Assembly (NCBI GenBank): GCA_028357285.1
Contig: JAOMWM010000005.1
Location: 1-64,000, forward strand
DNA length: 64,000 bases
Direction: 5' to 3'
Source: Schleiferiaceae bacterium
GTDB lineage: Bacteria; Bacteroidota; Bacteroidia; Flavobacteriales; Schleiferiaceae
The notes under the pieces were generated by a model. It searched no databases. It saw only the letters and a program-made list of their open reading frames with translations, and was not told where the DNA came from. The position numbers and the translations under genes were made by a program. Shown in pieces: positions 16,720 to 25,491 of the stretch. Every line of letters begins with the position of its first letter. The stretch's first letter is position 1.

Positions 16720-18104
16720 TAATTCTGCTTGGCGTAGTTTTCGTAGAAATAGGGTATGGTTTCGATGCCTTTAAAGTAATTAAAAACGCCATAGTGTTCA
16801 TTAGGACTATGAATCGCGTCACTGTCTAAGCCGAAGCCCATGAGAATACTTTTCGTACCCAATTGTTGCTCGAACAAAGCAACGATAGGAATGGAGCCAC
16901 CACTTCGCACAGGCAAGGCTGCTTTACCAAAGGTTTTTTCATAGGCCTTTGACGCTGCTTGATATGCAGGGTTTGTCGTATGCGTGACATACGGCAGTCC
17001 TCCGTGATGTGGTGTAACATTAATAGCAACCGAGTCCGGGGCAATGGCTTTAAAATGCTTGATAAACTTCTCAGTAATCGCTTCCGGGTTTTGACCGGGA
17101 ACCAAACGCATAGAAATTTTAGCATATGCCTTCGATGGAATTACGGTTTTAGCACCTTCACCAGTGTAGCCGCCCCACATGCCATTAACATCCAAAGTCG
17201 GTCGTATGGAAGTGCGTTCCGGTGTGCTGTAGCCTTCTTCGCCCCAAACATCCCCGATACCGATACTCTCTTTAAACTCTTCTTGACTAAACGGGGCTTT
17301 TGCCATAAGCGCACGTTCTTCAGTACTTACGATTTCAACCCCATCATAGAATCCTTCGACCGTGATTTGTCCATTATCATCGTGCAAAGAAGCTACCATT
17401 TTAGCCAGAACATTTAAGGGATTTGCAACTGCTCCGCCATAGAGTCCAGAGTGTAAATCTCTGTTGGCACCAGTGACCTCAACTTCAACATAACTTAAAC
17501 CGCGCAATCCAGTCGTTATGGAAGGAGTAGTGTTACTAATCATTCCAGTATCAGAAATGAGAATCGTATCACAGGCTAATTTTTCTTTGTGGCTTGCCAC
17601 AAAGGGCTCAAGATTACTGCTGCCCACTTCTTCCTCGCCTTCAATCATGAATTTTATATTGCATGGAATCTCGCCATTGCTTTTCATGATTTCAAACGCC
17701 TTTAGGTGCATGAACATTTGACCTTTATCGTCGCATGCTCCGCGGGCAAAAATGGCACCTTCCGGGTGGATCGTTGTGTTTTTAATAATGGGTTCGAATG
17801 GATCATTGTCCCAAAGGTCAATGGGATCCGCAGGCTGTACATCGTAATGACCGTAAACCAGAACAGTTGGTAAATCAGGGTCTACCAAACACTCACCATA
17901 GACGATAGGGTGACCGGCTGTCGGGAAAATCTCAACAGCATCTAATCCTAAAGATTTCATCTGCTCAGCGATATGCTCTGCACATTTTGCAACGTCAGCA
18001 TTGTAGGCCGGATCGGCAGAAATGGATGGAATACGCAAAAGGCTAAAGAGCTCGTCTAATAATCGTTCTTTGTTTGCCTCTATAAATGTCTTGGGGTCTG
18101 TCAT
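16719..18104 (-). CDS. M20-family dipeptidase
   Basis: This 461-residue zinc metallopeptidase carries the M20 signatures: His87 and Asp89 in YGHYDVQPAD, the bridging Asp in GACDDKGQ, the catalytic/ligand Glu cluster in EGEEEVGSSNL (about residues 155-163), and a distal His in the closing DAIHSPNEHYG. Length and motifs fit the CNDP/PepV-like branch that cleaves dipeptides and similar small substrates in the cytoplasm. It is the first gene of a minus-strand operon with DUF255 and tag and has its own -7 box. Confidence 0.93.
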   Translation of the reverse strand: MTDPKTFIEANKERLLDELFSLLRIPSISADPAYNADVAKCAEHIAEQMKSLGLDAVEIFPTAGHPIVYGECLVDPDLPTVLVYGHYDVQPADPIDLWDNDPFEPIIKNTTIHPEGAIFARGACDDKGQMFMHLKAFEIMKSNGEIPCNIKFMIEGEEEVGSSNLEPFVASHKEKLACDTILISDTGMISNTTPSITTGLRGLSYVEVEVTGANRDLHSGLYGGAVANPLNVLAKMVASLHDDNGQITVEGFYDGVEIVSTEERALMAKAPFSQEEFKESIGIGDVWGEEGYSTPERTSIRPTLDVNGMWGGYTGEGAKTVIPSKAYAKISMRLVPGQNPEAITEKFIKHFKAIAPDSVAINVTPHHGGLPYVTHTTNPAYQAASKAYEKTFGKAALPVRSGGSIPIVALFEQQLGTKSILMGFGLDSDAIHSPNEHYGVFNYFKGIETIPYFYENYAKQN

Positions 18105-18129
18105 GGTGAACCTTTTATATTTCTGTTCT

Positions 18130-18137
18130 CAAAGTTA
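18130..18137 (-). promoter_or_regulatory. -7 box TAACTTTG for the M20-DUF255-tag operon
   Basis: On the minus strand this octamer exactly matches TAnnTTTG and lies 25 bases before the M20 peptidase ATG. A TTG is found 24 bases further upstream, slightly longer than the 21-base spacing seen at other promoters in this window. Confidence 0.55.
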
Positions 18138-18188
18138 ACCGCTAACATTTGAAGTGCCTTGCAACATTTAAATTTTCTATATTCGGGC

Positions 18189-20405
18189 ATGCGGAAATTA
18201 CTTTTAATATTTATCGTAATGCTTGGCTCGTTCTTAAGTGCTCAGCCCAGCATGACTGTGAATAGTACGGGTAACTACAAAAAGCCCTATTGGATGGCGG
18301 CGAATATTCTAGTAGATTCTACTTTGTCTATATACAATATGGGTCAAAACGCACTACCTCTTACACAAGCTAATACAACTCAAATCGGTTATTTCGAGGC
18401 GAATGATACGGCTTTTCCCGTGCAATCAGGTATTGTTATGGTAGCTGCACAGAATGCCTCTGATGTTATCGCAGCCACCAACGGTAATGGCAACAATGTG
18501 ACCTTTACGGATTCCGAGCTGTCTTCCGTTTTAACCCAATTGGGTTCTTCTGGATACGCCATCAAGGATATGGTTGAAATCGAATTTAGTTTCATCGCTC
18601 AATCGGATTCCATAAAATTCAATTATTGTTTCGGTTCGCACGAATACGACGGCTATACGTGTAGTAATTTCAATGATGTGTTCGGATTCTTTTTGGAGGG
18701 CCCATACATCAACGGTGTGAGTGCACCAACGAATGGTACCGTGGTACGAAATATTGCCACTATCCCAGGAACCAACGTTCCCATCGCTGTGAATACGATC
18801 AACTCCGGTTCACCTTCTGGTAGTTATCCCGCATCGAACTGTTCTTCGGCAAATCCAAATTTTGTCGCGCATAGTGGCTATTACAACGCATCAAATGGTT
18901 CCATCACTACATTGGATGGATACACGGATAAATTCACCGCAAAAGCTGAGGTACAATGTGGTGGTTGGTATACCATACGCCTAAAATTGGCCAATGTGTC
19001 GGACGCTGCCTTATCCAGTGCTGTATTCCTTGAAAAGCAATCGTTAAAAGGTCCTAAACTGACGATTATCGATTCCACAAACGTTGGTAACAGTTTCAAT
19101 GACACCATGCTGGTTGAGGGATGTAATAAGAATGAAATCATCTTTGCACGGAATGCAAACCTTAGCGTAAACATGAAGATTCCGATCTATGTGGATACGG
19201 TGCTAAGCACGGCAGTAGAGGGTGTTGATTTTTCCGTTTTACCGGATACGCTTTATCTAGCCCCCTACCAAACAGCAGATACACTCACGTTTTGGGTATA
19301 CGATGATAATTCTCCCGAGACTAACGAAAGCCTGACTATCGTTCAAGACTACGTTTACACGGATTGTTACAACTATCCCGTACGACGAATGAATTACCTC
19401 ATTCGAGATAAAGACTCCTTGGAAGGAACATTGACGTTAAATGCCACTTCGGATACAGTGAATTGCCCCGGAGATAGTGTGGAGCTCTCTGTTGTGGCAA
19501 CTGACTTTGAGGGGTCCTACGATGGATTATGGCTAGCAGATAGCACTTATGTTCCGTCACGCTACTTTCAAATCGATGGAGATACGTCATTCACATATGT
19601 TTTGTTCGACGAATGCGGTGATACAGTAGAATTCACACAAGAGCTTTACTTAAAGCCTTATGAACCCATGGGGTATGAGCGTGATACGGTTCGTGTATGC
19701 CCAGGCGATAGTGCATATCTCGCACCCGTTTATCTAGGCGGTGAGAATCCGCTCACTTTTTATTGGCTCGATAACTTAACCCAAACCAATCCACGCGTTA
19801 TTCTACCATGGAACGATACCACTTTCGTACCCTTTAGCGTATCGGACGGCTGTGATGTACTGCTCATAGATAGCGCATTAGCCATTAATATGCCGAAGCC
19901 ATCTGCAGGTTTTCAGTATCTAAATGATCCTTATGTTCCTCTGCGCGTTGCGTTCGGTGAAAAAGCACAAAATGAAGTAAGCTGGACATGGTATTTAGAT
20001 TCTACGGTAATTACAGGGGAAGAATTTGAATACGATTTTGCGCGCCCTGGTGACTACGAAGTGACCCAAGTAGTCACGAGCGATTTTGGATGTATTGATA
20101 GTATTACCCTACTTGTGGCCGTCGAAACAGACTTCTATCTGTATATCCCTACAGCTTTTTCTCCCAATAATGATGGAATAAACGACTGCTTTAGTATCAA
20201 AGGGGTAGGTTTTGAAGGTATTCAATTTGAGATTTTTAACCGTTGGGGGAATGTGGTGTATTCGAGTCAAGACGAAACCGATTGCTGGGATGGAACTTAC
20301 AAAGGAAAGCCCGTGCCGATGGGCGCTTACAGCTGGAGATTGATGGTAGACCTCCCATTTGATGAAATTTCAATCAAAGAAGGCATTCTAAACATCATTC
20401 GATAA
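18189..20405 (+). CDS. Secreted choice-of-anchor L protein with T9SS type B sorting domain
   Basis: The 738-residue protein starts with a signal peptide (residues 1-18, ending FLSAQ). Next is a choice-of-anchor L-type domain (about residues 40-300) with the FNYCFGSHEYDGYTCSNFND signature, then Ig/Calx-beta-like and PKD-like segments. The C-terminus (last ~85 residues) is a gliding motility-associated type B sorting domain: IPTAFSPNNDGINDCF, then FEIFNRWGNVVYSS and WDGTYKGKPVPMGAY. Such proteins cross the outer membrane by the type IX system, which also uses SprA (start of this window), and remain on the surface or are released. No enzymatic domain is seen; adhesion is a guess. The ATG at 18189 is chosen over an upstream alternative start because it begins the signal peptide. 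Confidence 0.92.
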   Translation: MRKLLLIFIVMLGSFLSAQPSMTVNSTGNYKKPYWMAANILVDSTLSIYNMGQNALPLTQANTTQIGYFEANDTAFPVQSGIVMVAAQNASDVIAATNGNGNNVTFTDSELSSVLTQLGSSGYAIKDMVEIEFSFIAQSDSIKFNYCFGSHEYDGYTCSNFNDVFGFFLEGPYINGVSAPTNGTVVRNIATIPGTNVPIAVNTINSGSPSGSYPASNCSSANPNFVAHSGYYNASNGSITTLDGYTDKFTAKAEVQCGGWYTIRLKLANVSDAALSSAVFLEKQSLKGPKLTIIDSTNVGNSFNDTMLVEGCNKNEIIFARNANLSVNMKIPIYVDTVLSTAVEGVDFSVLPDTLYLAPYQTADTLTFWVYDDNSPETNESLTIVQDYVYTDCYNYPVRRMNYLIRDKDSLEGTLTLNATSDTVNCPGDSVELSVVATDFEGSYDGLWLADSTYVPSRYFQIDGDTSFTYVLFDECGDTVEFTQELYLKPYEPMGYERDTVRVCPGDSAYLAPVYLGGENPLTFYWLDNLTQTNPRVILPWNDTTFVPFSVSDGCDVLLIDSALAINMPKPSAGFQYLNDPYVPLRVAFGEKAQNEVSWTWYLDSTVITGEEFEYDFARPGDYEVTQVVTSDFGCIDSITLLVAVETDFYLYIPTAFSPNNDGINDCFSIKGVGFEGIQFEIFNRWGNVVYSSQDETDCWDGTYKGKPVPMGAYSWRLMVDLPFDEISIKEGILNIIR

Positions 20406-21272
20406 TTACAAAAAGGGAATGGTCAAAACGCCAATGACCAGTACTAATTTATATCCCAAATGCGCCCATCTTAGATTGCGCACATTGACGGAACGTAAGG
20501 TAATTAGATTCGATACGGTCAACAAGAATAATAAGGTCACAATACCGTACGAGGCATACTCATTGAAGAGTGGTCGAGTGAAATAGGCAGGAATCCAAGC
20601 AAGTATGGTGTTAATAACAAGAACCAATTGGACTTTACGGGTACCGTAAACAGCCGCAACATTCACCTTACCTGCTATAATATCGCCTTTGAACCCCAGT
20701 AAATCCTTGACTAATTCTCGCGAAAACAACGCGAGTCCCAGCAGCATGCCATACGCTAGGGTAGGTAGGCTGATAAAATCATGGTAGACGCTGATGCCGA
20801 AAAATGGCATTAGACCTAGGATGGCAGCACTAGCATGTCCGACAAAAGGAATATTCCTAAGTCGATGGGAATACAGCCACAATAAAAAAGCATAGATGCC
20901 GTAGTAGCCTAAAGCGCGCCAGCTCACGGAAAATGCCATAAGCAACCCTGAAAAAAGTAAAATCCCAGCCACACGAAGTGACGTGCCTTTCCGAATTAAT
21001 CGTTCAAAAGAAGTTTGCCGTGGTCTATTGATGCTATCTGCTTCAAGGTCATAAAACGTATTAATTAGGAATCCACTGGCCAATAAAAAAGTGGATGCCC
21101 AAATGCTGAGGTGAGTTCCAGCATCTGTTAAGAGGGGAACTCGCGCATATTTATCTGCAAACACAAAAAGTGCTGCTAAATATTGTCCTAGAAGAAGTAA
21201 TAGAATGTTGTACCAACGAATCTGACTCAGAAGAGCCAATACTTTTAACGCATTTAAGCGTCTTTTACTCAT
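20406..21272 (-). CDS. UbiA-family prenyltransferase (geranylgeranylglycerol-phosphate geranylgeranyltransferase-like)
   Basis: The 288-residue integral membrane enzyme has about eight helices and the two Asp-rich prenyl-diphosphate motifs of the UbiA superfamily: NTFYDLEADSINRPRQTS near residue 75-90 and ELVKDLLGFKGDIIAGKVN near residue 185-200. Relatives in Flavobacteriia are usually annotated as geranylgeranylglycerol-phosphate geranylgeranyltransferases, but the acceptor is not proven. It follows mevalonate kinase by six bases and fits as a user of the prenyl diphosphates made from that pathway. An in-frame TTG three codons earlier would overlap the kinase stop; ATG is preferred. Confidence 0.88.
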   Translation of the reverse strand: MSKRRLNALKVLALLSQIRWYNILLLLLGQYLAALFVFADKYARVPLLTDAGTHLSIWASTFLLASGFLINTFYDLEADSINRPRQTSFERLIRKGTSLRVAGILLFSGLLMAFSVSWRALGYYGIYAFLLWLYSHRLRNIPFVGHASAAILGLMPFFGISVYHDFISLPTLAYGMLLGLALFSRELVKDLLGFKGDIIAGKVNVAAVYGTRKVQLVLVINTILAWIPAYFTRPLFNEYASYGIVTLLFLLTVSNLITLRSVNVRNLRWAHLGYKLVLVIGVLTIPFL

Positions 21273-21277
21273 GGGTT

Positions 21278-22201
21278 TCAAAAGCGGTAAACCACTTCAG
21301 GGGCATAACCCTGGAATTTGTCTTTAATGCTTTCGTAATCACGAGTGAATCCCATGACAAAACCTCCACCACCAGAGCCGCAGAGTTTTAAAAAGTAATC
21401 TTCGGTTTCTAGACCTTCTTTCCAAAGTTTGTGAAAACCGTTAGGTATCATTGGATCGAAATTATCTAAAACTAAGGCGCTGAGCTTCTTGAGATTTGTA
21501 AACAATGGTCCACGATCTCCATTGACGAACGCTTGTATACACGCGTCATTATATTTTACAAATTGATCCTTCAGCATTTTACGGAAGCCTTCTTCTTTGA
21601 GTTTCTCCATGAAGATGGCAACCATAGGTTGCGTTTCTCCCGGAGCGCCACTATTTAAAAGAAATACAGCTCCTTTTCCAGCATTAACAGGTAAGCTTAC
21701 AGTGCCCAATTCATCTTTACTTTGAATCAATAAAGGCAGTCCTAAATAACAGATGGTTGGGTCGATGCCGCTGCTTTTACCGTGGAAATAGCTCTCCATC
21801 CAGCTGAACAATTGCTTCAATGCTTTGATATCTGAAGGTTGCTCTGGACTGGCAGGAATTTTATCTTGACAGTAACGGTCGTAAATGGCCGCGACTAGAG
21901 CGCCAGAAGAACCAACACCGAAACCTTGAGGTATACTCGAATCAAAGAATAACCCATTCGACAGGTCGTTCTCAAAAGCAGCAAAATTAAACCGACACGG
22001 GGCTTCAGGGCTTTGTAAGTACGCTAAATACGCTTGAAGGTGTTCGTTGCTTTTTGATTGCTCCGCGTTGGGAGTGGTGTTGAACTGAAAGGCGCCTTTG
22101 TAGTAGGTATGTGGAATAGAAAGACCCATGCTATCTTTTATGATACCATATTCTCCGAAGAGTAGTACTTTTCCGTAGAAGAGTGGGTTTTTATGTTCCA
22201 T
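21278..22201 (-). CDS. GHMP kinase, probable mevalonate kinase
   Basis: This 307-residue GHMP-superfamily kinase has the N-terminal LLFGEYGII substrate loop, the ATP-binding motif GFGVGSSGALVAAIYD, a KSSGIDPTICYLG motif and the C-terminal KLCGSGGGGFVMGFT. Mevalonate kinase phosphorylates mevalonate, the first kinase step of the mevalonate route to isopentenyl diphosphate. Lying one base from diphosphomevalonate decarboxylase strongly supports the pathway. Phosphomevalonate kinase is the main alternative, but SGIDPT fits mevalonate kinase better. The reductase, synthase and second kinase are not in the window. Confidence 0.88.
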   Translation of the reverse strand: MEHKNPLFYGKVLLFGEYGIIKDSMGLSIPHTYYKGAFQFNTTPNAEQSKSNEHLQAYLAYLQSPEAPCRFNFAAFENDLSNGLFFDSSIPQGFGVGSSGALVAAIYDRYCQDKIPASPEQPSDIKALKQLFSWMESYFHGKSSGIDPTICYLGLPLLIQSKDELGTVSLPVNAGKGAVFLLNSGAPGETQPMVAIFMEKLKEEGFRKMLKDQFVKYNDACIQAFVNGDRGPLFTNLKKLSALVLDNFDPMIPNGFHKLWKEGLETEDYFLKLCGSGGGGFVMGFTRDYESIKDKFQGYAPEVVYRF

Positions 22202-23214
22202 TAACCTATTTTTTCTGGGCCGGCGCCTACGGCGTCACATAGATAACTCCCGTCCTTACAAAATGTTTTCAGGTGTTCTTCTATGAATGACAAAGTTACG
22301 TCTTTATGTGATGCCGGGTACAACAAGTGAACGTTGGCTCCTGCGTCTAAAGTGAAGTACAGCGGTGTACCGGTTTCCTTTCGAAAAGCCCATACTGCTT
22401 CAATCACCTTTAAGGTGTTCGGATGCATCAGGATGAAATACGGTGTAGATGCCATCATCATGGCGTGTAAGGTGAGCGCTTCGCTTTCGACGAGTGATCC
22501 GAATGCCTCTAAGTCGCCTTCACTTAAAGCTGTTAACAGCGCCGTCTGGTTGGTGTGCGCTTGCTGAAATCTTGCCGCTGCATAAGGGTGACCCTCCATG
22601 AGCTGGTGACCCACAGTCGAGCTTACTTTTTTCGTTCCCTTATCCACCAATAAAATAGTGTCTTGAAACGATTTAAATATGGGGTCAATATGGTTGTAAG
22701 CAACAGCAAACCGATCGTTACTTCCAGGTGTGTTCTCATGTGTTCCCCAAGCTGCCATCGGGCCATAGAGGGATCTTGACCCACTTCCAGAGCCCAGTCG
22801 AGCTGCTTCGCTGGCCTCTTCAAAGAAGTCAGTGATGGTGATCCCTAACGCTTCTTTTACACTCATCAAACAAAGTGATAAGGCACTCATGCCTGACGCG
22901 CTCGAAGCGATTCCGGAACTGTGGGGAAAGCTGTTAGAAGTATGTACCTCAAAATCCCATTCACGAGTAAATGGAAATAACTTCTGAGTGCGCTCTAAAA
23001 AAGTATGGATTTTAGGAAGAAAACTCGGCGCTTCTTCACCCTCCAGAAACACCACTACCTGACCCGTACCTTGCTTGTACTTAAGTGTGGTTGTGGTCGC
23101 CGCTGCGCTCAGCGTGAAGCTGATTGATGGGTTGGCGGGTAATTGGACAGGGTATTTCCCCCAGTACTTCACTAGGGCAATATTTGACGGGCTTTTCCAG
23201 GTAACTTCTTTCAT
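22201..23214 (-). CDS. mvaD: Diphosphomevalonate decarboxylase
   Basis: The 337-residue GHMP-fold enzyme makes isopentenyl diphosphate from mevalonate 5-diphosphate with ATP. It has the defining N-terminus SPSNIALVKYWGKYP, followed by LPANPSISFTLS, the phosphate loop SFPHSSGIASSASGMSALSL and a conserved Arg/Ser region GSGSRSLYGPMAAWG. The C-terminal LDAGANVHLLYP holds the catalytic-region Asp. Its stop and the kinase start share one base (TAATG). It begins three bases after fabD and is likely part of the queD-fabD-mvaD-kinase-UbiA transcript. Confidence 0.96.
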   Translation of the reverse strand: MKEVTWKSPSNIALVKYWGKYPVQLPANPSISFTLSAAATTTTLKYKQGTGQVVVFLEGEEAPSFLPKIHTFLERTQKLFPFTREWDFEVHTSNSFPHSSGIASSASGMSALSLCLMSVKEALGITITDFFEEASEAARLGSGSGSRSLYGPMAAWGTHENTPGSNDRFAVAYNHIDPIFKSFQDTILLVDKGTKKVSSTVGHQLMEGHPYAAARFQQAHTNQTALLTALSEGDLEAFGSLVESEALTLHAMMMASTPYFILMHPNTLKVIEAVWAFRKETGTPLYFTLDAGANVHLLYPASHKDVTLSFIEEHLKTFCKDGSYLCDAVGAGPEKIG

Positions 23215-23217
23215 CCT

Positions 23218-24105
23218 CTACTCAAAGGAAATTCCGCTCACATTGTTCGCGCGGTCAATTTTTTTAATAAGACCCTGAAGGGTTTTGCCTGGTCCGCATT
23301 CAACGAAGTCGGTAGCGCCATCGGTCATCATTTCCTGAATGCTTTGTGTCCATCTTACCGGAGCAGTTAACTGATCGATCAAATTCTTTTTTATCTCGAC
23401 TGGGTTTTGCACTGCCTTTGCAACGCTATTCTGGTAAACGGGACATACCGGGGTGTTAAATTCGGTTGCTTCAATGGCAGCAGCTAGTTCCGCACGAGCG
23501 GGTTCCATTAATGGACTGTGAAAAGCACCGCCAACGGGCAGTACAAGTGCACGTCTTGCACCCGCTTCAGTTGCTTTAGCACATGCCATTTCAATGGCGT
23601 TGAATTCTCCTGAAATCACTAATTGGCCAGGACAATTATAATTTGCAGCGACAACTATACCGTCGACACCATTACAAATTTCTTCAACTGCTTCATCGCT
23701 CAAGCCTAGAATTGCTGCCATGGTCGAGGGTTTCGCTTCACACGCTTTCTGCATGGCCATAGCACGCTTACTTACTAATGTAAGTGCATCTGTAAAACTT
23801 AAGGCGCCTGCTGAACATAATGCTGAAAATTCCCCGAGGCTATGACCTGCAACCATACGAGGCTGGAAGTCGTTACCCAATAGTTTGGCCATAATCACGC
23901 TCATCGTGAAAATAGCAGGTTGGGTCACCTTAGTTTGCTTGAGTTCATCGGCATCCCCTTCGAACATGATTTTACTTAAGTCAAATCCTAGCACACGGTC
24001 AGCGGTGTCAAAGAGCTCTTTAGCTTCTTTGTGGTTTTCGTAAAGATCCTTACCCATTCCAGGGTATTGGGCGCCTTGGCCCGGAAATACGTAGGCTTTT
24101 TTCAT
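23218..24105 (-). CDS. fabD: Malonyl-CoA:ACP transacylase FabD
   Basis: This 295-residue enzyme loads malonyl groups onto acyl carrier protein for fatty-acid synthesis. The nucleophile Ser89 in GHSLGEFSAL, Arg114 in VSKRAMAMQ and the catalytic His196 in GGAFHSPLM are all visible, and the N-terminal FPGQGAQYPGMG motif is typical. It overlaps queD by four bases, placing fatty-acid and isoprenoid genes on one transcript. Confidence 0.97.
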   Translation of the reverse strand: MKKAYVFPGQGAQYPGMGKDLYENHKEAKELFDTADRVLGFDLSKIMFEGDADELKQTKVTQPAIFTMSVIMAKLLGNDFQPRMVAGHSLGEFSALCSAGALSFTDALTLVSKRAMAMQKACEAKPSTMAAILGLSDEAVEEICNGVDGIVVAANYNCPGQLVISGEFNAIEMACAKATEAGARRALVLPVGGAFHSPLMEPARAELAAAIEATEFNTPVCPVYQNSVAKAVQNPVEIKKNLIDQLTAPVRWTQSIQEMMTDGATDFVECGPGKTLQGLIKKIDRANNVSGISFE

Positions 24106-24515
24106 TCTCCGTAGTATTCTATGATGTTATTATGAGTTTCGGCCAATTGAATTTTATGTAATTCGGCTCCGTATTCCGCGACTTTAGGCGCTAAAATCTG
24201 CCAAAATTCATAGGCAATGATTTCGGCAGTAGGCTGCTTTCCTGCCATGAAGTCGATATCTAAGTTTAGATTCTTGTGATCTACAACATCAATCACGTGC
24301 TCTCGAACGATCTGTTTGAGATCGAACAAATTCATAACGAAGCCGGTATCCGGATTAATTTCACCGCGGACGGTAACCTCCAATTCAAAATTATGACCGT
24401 GGTAATTTTCATTAGAACACTTCCCGAAAATGCGTTTGTTCGTTGCAGCATCCCATTTGTTGTTCCAAAGTTTGTGCGCTGCACAAAAGTGTTCTTTTCG
24501 CTTGATGTAAATCAT
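24102..24515 (-). CDS. queD: 6-carboxytetrahydropterin synthase QueD / PTPS family
   Basis: The 137-residue protein belongs to the 6-pyruvoyl-tetrahydropterin synthase family. Zinc ligands His14 (CAAHKL), His39 and His41 (YHGHNFELEV) are present, as are the active-site Cys33 (GKCSNENYHG) and the VDHKNLN motif. The C-x3-H-x-H arrangement around Cys33 is that of QueD in queuosine synthesis, and queA is also in the window (52.0 kb). A role in pterin synthesis cannot be excluded. It is the first gene of the operon leading to fabD and mvaD, with a TATCTTTG box 17 bases upstream. Confidence 0.9.
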   Translation of the reverse strand: MIYIKRKEHFCAAHKLWNNKWDAATNKRIFGKCSNENYHGHNFELEVTVRGEINPDTGFVMNLFDLKQIVREHVIDVVDHKNLNLDIDFMAGKQPTAEIIAYEFWQILAPKVAEYGAELHKIQLAETHNNIIEYYGE

Positions 24516-24532
24516 GCTTAGTAAAGTTTAGT

Positions 24533-24540
24533 CAAAGATA
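24533..24540 (-). promoter_or_regulatory. -7 box TATCTTTG for the queD-fabD-mvaD operon
   Basis: This minus-strand octamer is an exact TAnnTTTG match 17 bases before the queD ATG. It is the only strong promoter signal I see ahead of the five-gene minus-strand run to 20.4 kb. Confidence 0.55.
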
Positions 24541-24564
24541 CGATAGGCATACTTTATACCGATT

Positions 24565-25203
24565 CTATGCTTTTGAAAGTTCTTCCCAATCATTATGGTT
24601 TTGGACAAATTCTTGACAAGCGAGCATTAACATTGGGTAAAGGGCAGAAAACCACTCCTCCAAATGTGCTAAACAGTCGTATACCGGTCCTTCAAAAAAA
24701 TTAACGAGAGGTGCGCCACCCGGATGTCTCTGGGCGATACCACGTGCTGCGCTAAGTAGTCCGTCTATTTCACGGTAGCTCAGCAGCCAATGGTGTTCTA
24801 GTAAGTACGGTGCCATTGCGGCGGCCCGGCCTTTGAGTAGCGATTTGTGTTTCGCAATGTCCGATTCCGCCGATGCAATAAATGCCGTAAGGCTTTGTTG
24901 TGCAGAAGAAGCTTGCAGTTGTCTAAAGCGTTCCCAATTGCGCTGAAGGAAATAATCACCCAGCAAGTCGAGTGCTACCGCTGAATATTTACCCGTGAAA
25001 GGTCGAATGTGCTTTTTGGCAGCTTTCGTCAGCGGATGTTGATCGGTGTAGTCGTCAATGAATCGGTGCAGGTCTATACCCAGTCGTTGTGACGGAGACG
25101 CTGCAGCTCGCCATGTATTTCCTTTGAAGCCGTCGCCCGAAAAATTGAACACCCGCACTTCAGCGATGTTAGGGCTGAGGTGCAGGTGTGCAGTAAAATT
25201 CAT
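24565..25203 (-). CDS. acpH: Acyl carrier protein phosphodiesterase (AcpH/DUF479)
   Basis: This 212-residue all-helical protein of the HD-like DUF479 family opens with MNFTAHLHLS and has the LGIDLHRFIDDYTDQHP and VALDLLGDYFLQRNW motifs whose His and Asp residues build the metal site. AcpH releases 4'-phosphopantetheine from holo-acyl carrier protein. It lies 30 bases after purS at the end of the pssA-purS-acpH minus-strand run; lipid metabolism is the shared theme with pssA. Confidence 0.88.
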   Translation of the reverse strand: MNFTAHLHLSPNIAEVRVFNFSGDGFKGNTWRAAASPSQRLGIDLHRFIDDYTDQHPLTKAAKKHIRPFTGKYSAVALDLLGDYFLQRNWERFRQLQASSAQQSLTAFIASAESDIAKHKSLLKGRAAAMAPYLLEHHWLLSYREIDGLLSAARGIAQRHPGGAPLVNFFEGPVYDCLAHLEEWFSALYPMLMLACQEFVQNHNDWEELSKA

Positions 25204-25233
25204 TTTAGTAGTGCACCAAGGTGCGGGTCGACA

Positions 25234-25485
25234 TTAAGCGCCTTTGACTTCGAATTCGAAGGCTTCCATTACTGGATTAATCAAAAGCTTTTCACAAGCT
25301 TCTTTGACCAACGCTTCAGCCGCAGCTTGGTCAGCCGCTTCAACGTCTAAAGTGAAGTGTTTGCCAATGCGGACGTTTGTCAACGCATCTAGGCCAATAT
25401 TTTTAAGATTCGCACTTACCGTTTTTCCTTGAGGATCCAAAAGAGCCTTTTGAGGCATTACATTGATTTCAGCAGTGAATTTCAT
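25234..25485 (-). CDS. purS: Phosphoribosylformylglycinamidine synthase subunit PurS
   Basis: The 83-residue protein has the MKFTAEINVMPQKALLDPQGK start and the NIGLDALTNVRIGKHFTLDV signature of PurS, the small subunit that joins PurL and PurQ in the fourth step of purine synthesis. Length is normal for the family. PurL and PurQ are not nearby, so the subunits are encoded apart. The gene begins six bases after pssA. Confidence 0.93.
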   Translation of the reverse strand: MKFTAEINVMPQKALLDPQGKTVSANLKNIGLDALTNVRIGKHFTLDVEAADQAAAEALVKEACEKLLINPVMEAFEFEVKGA

Positions 25486-25491
25486 TTCTGG

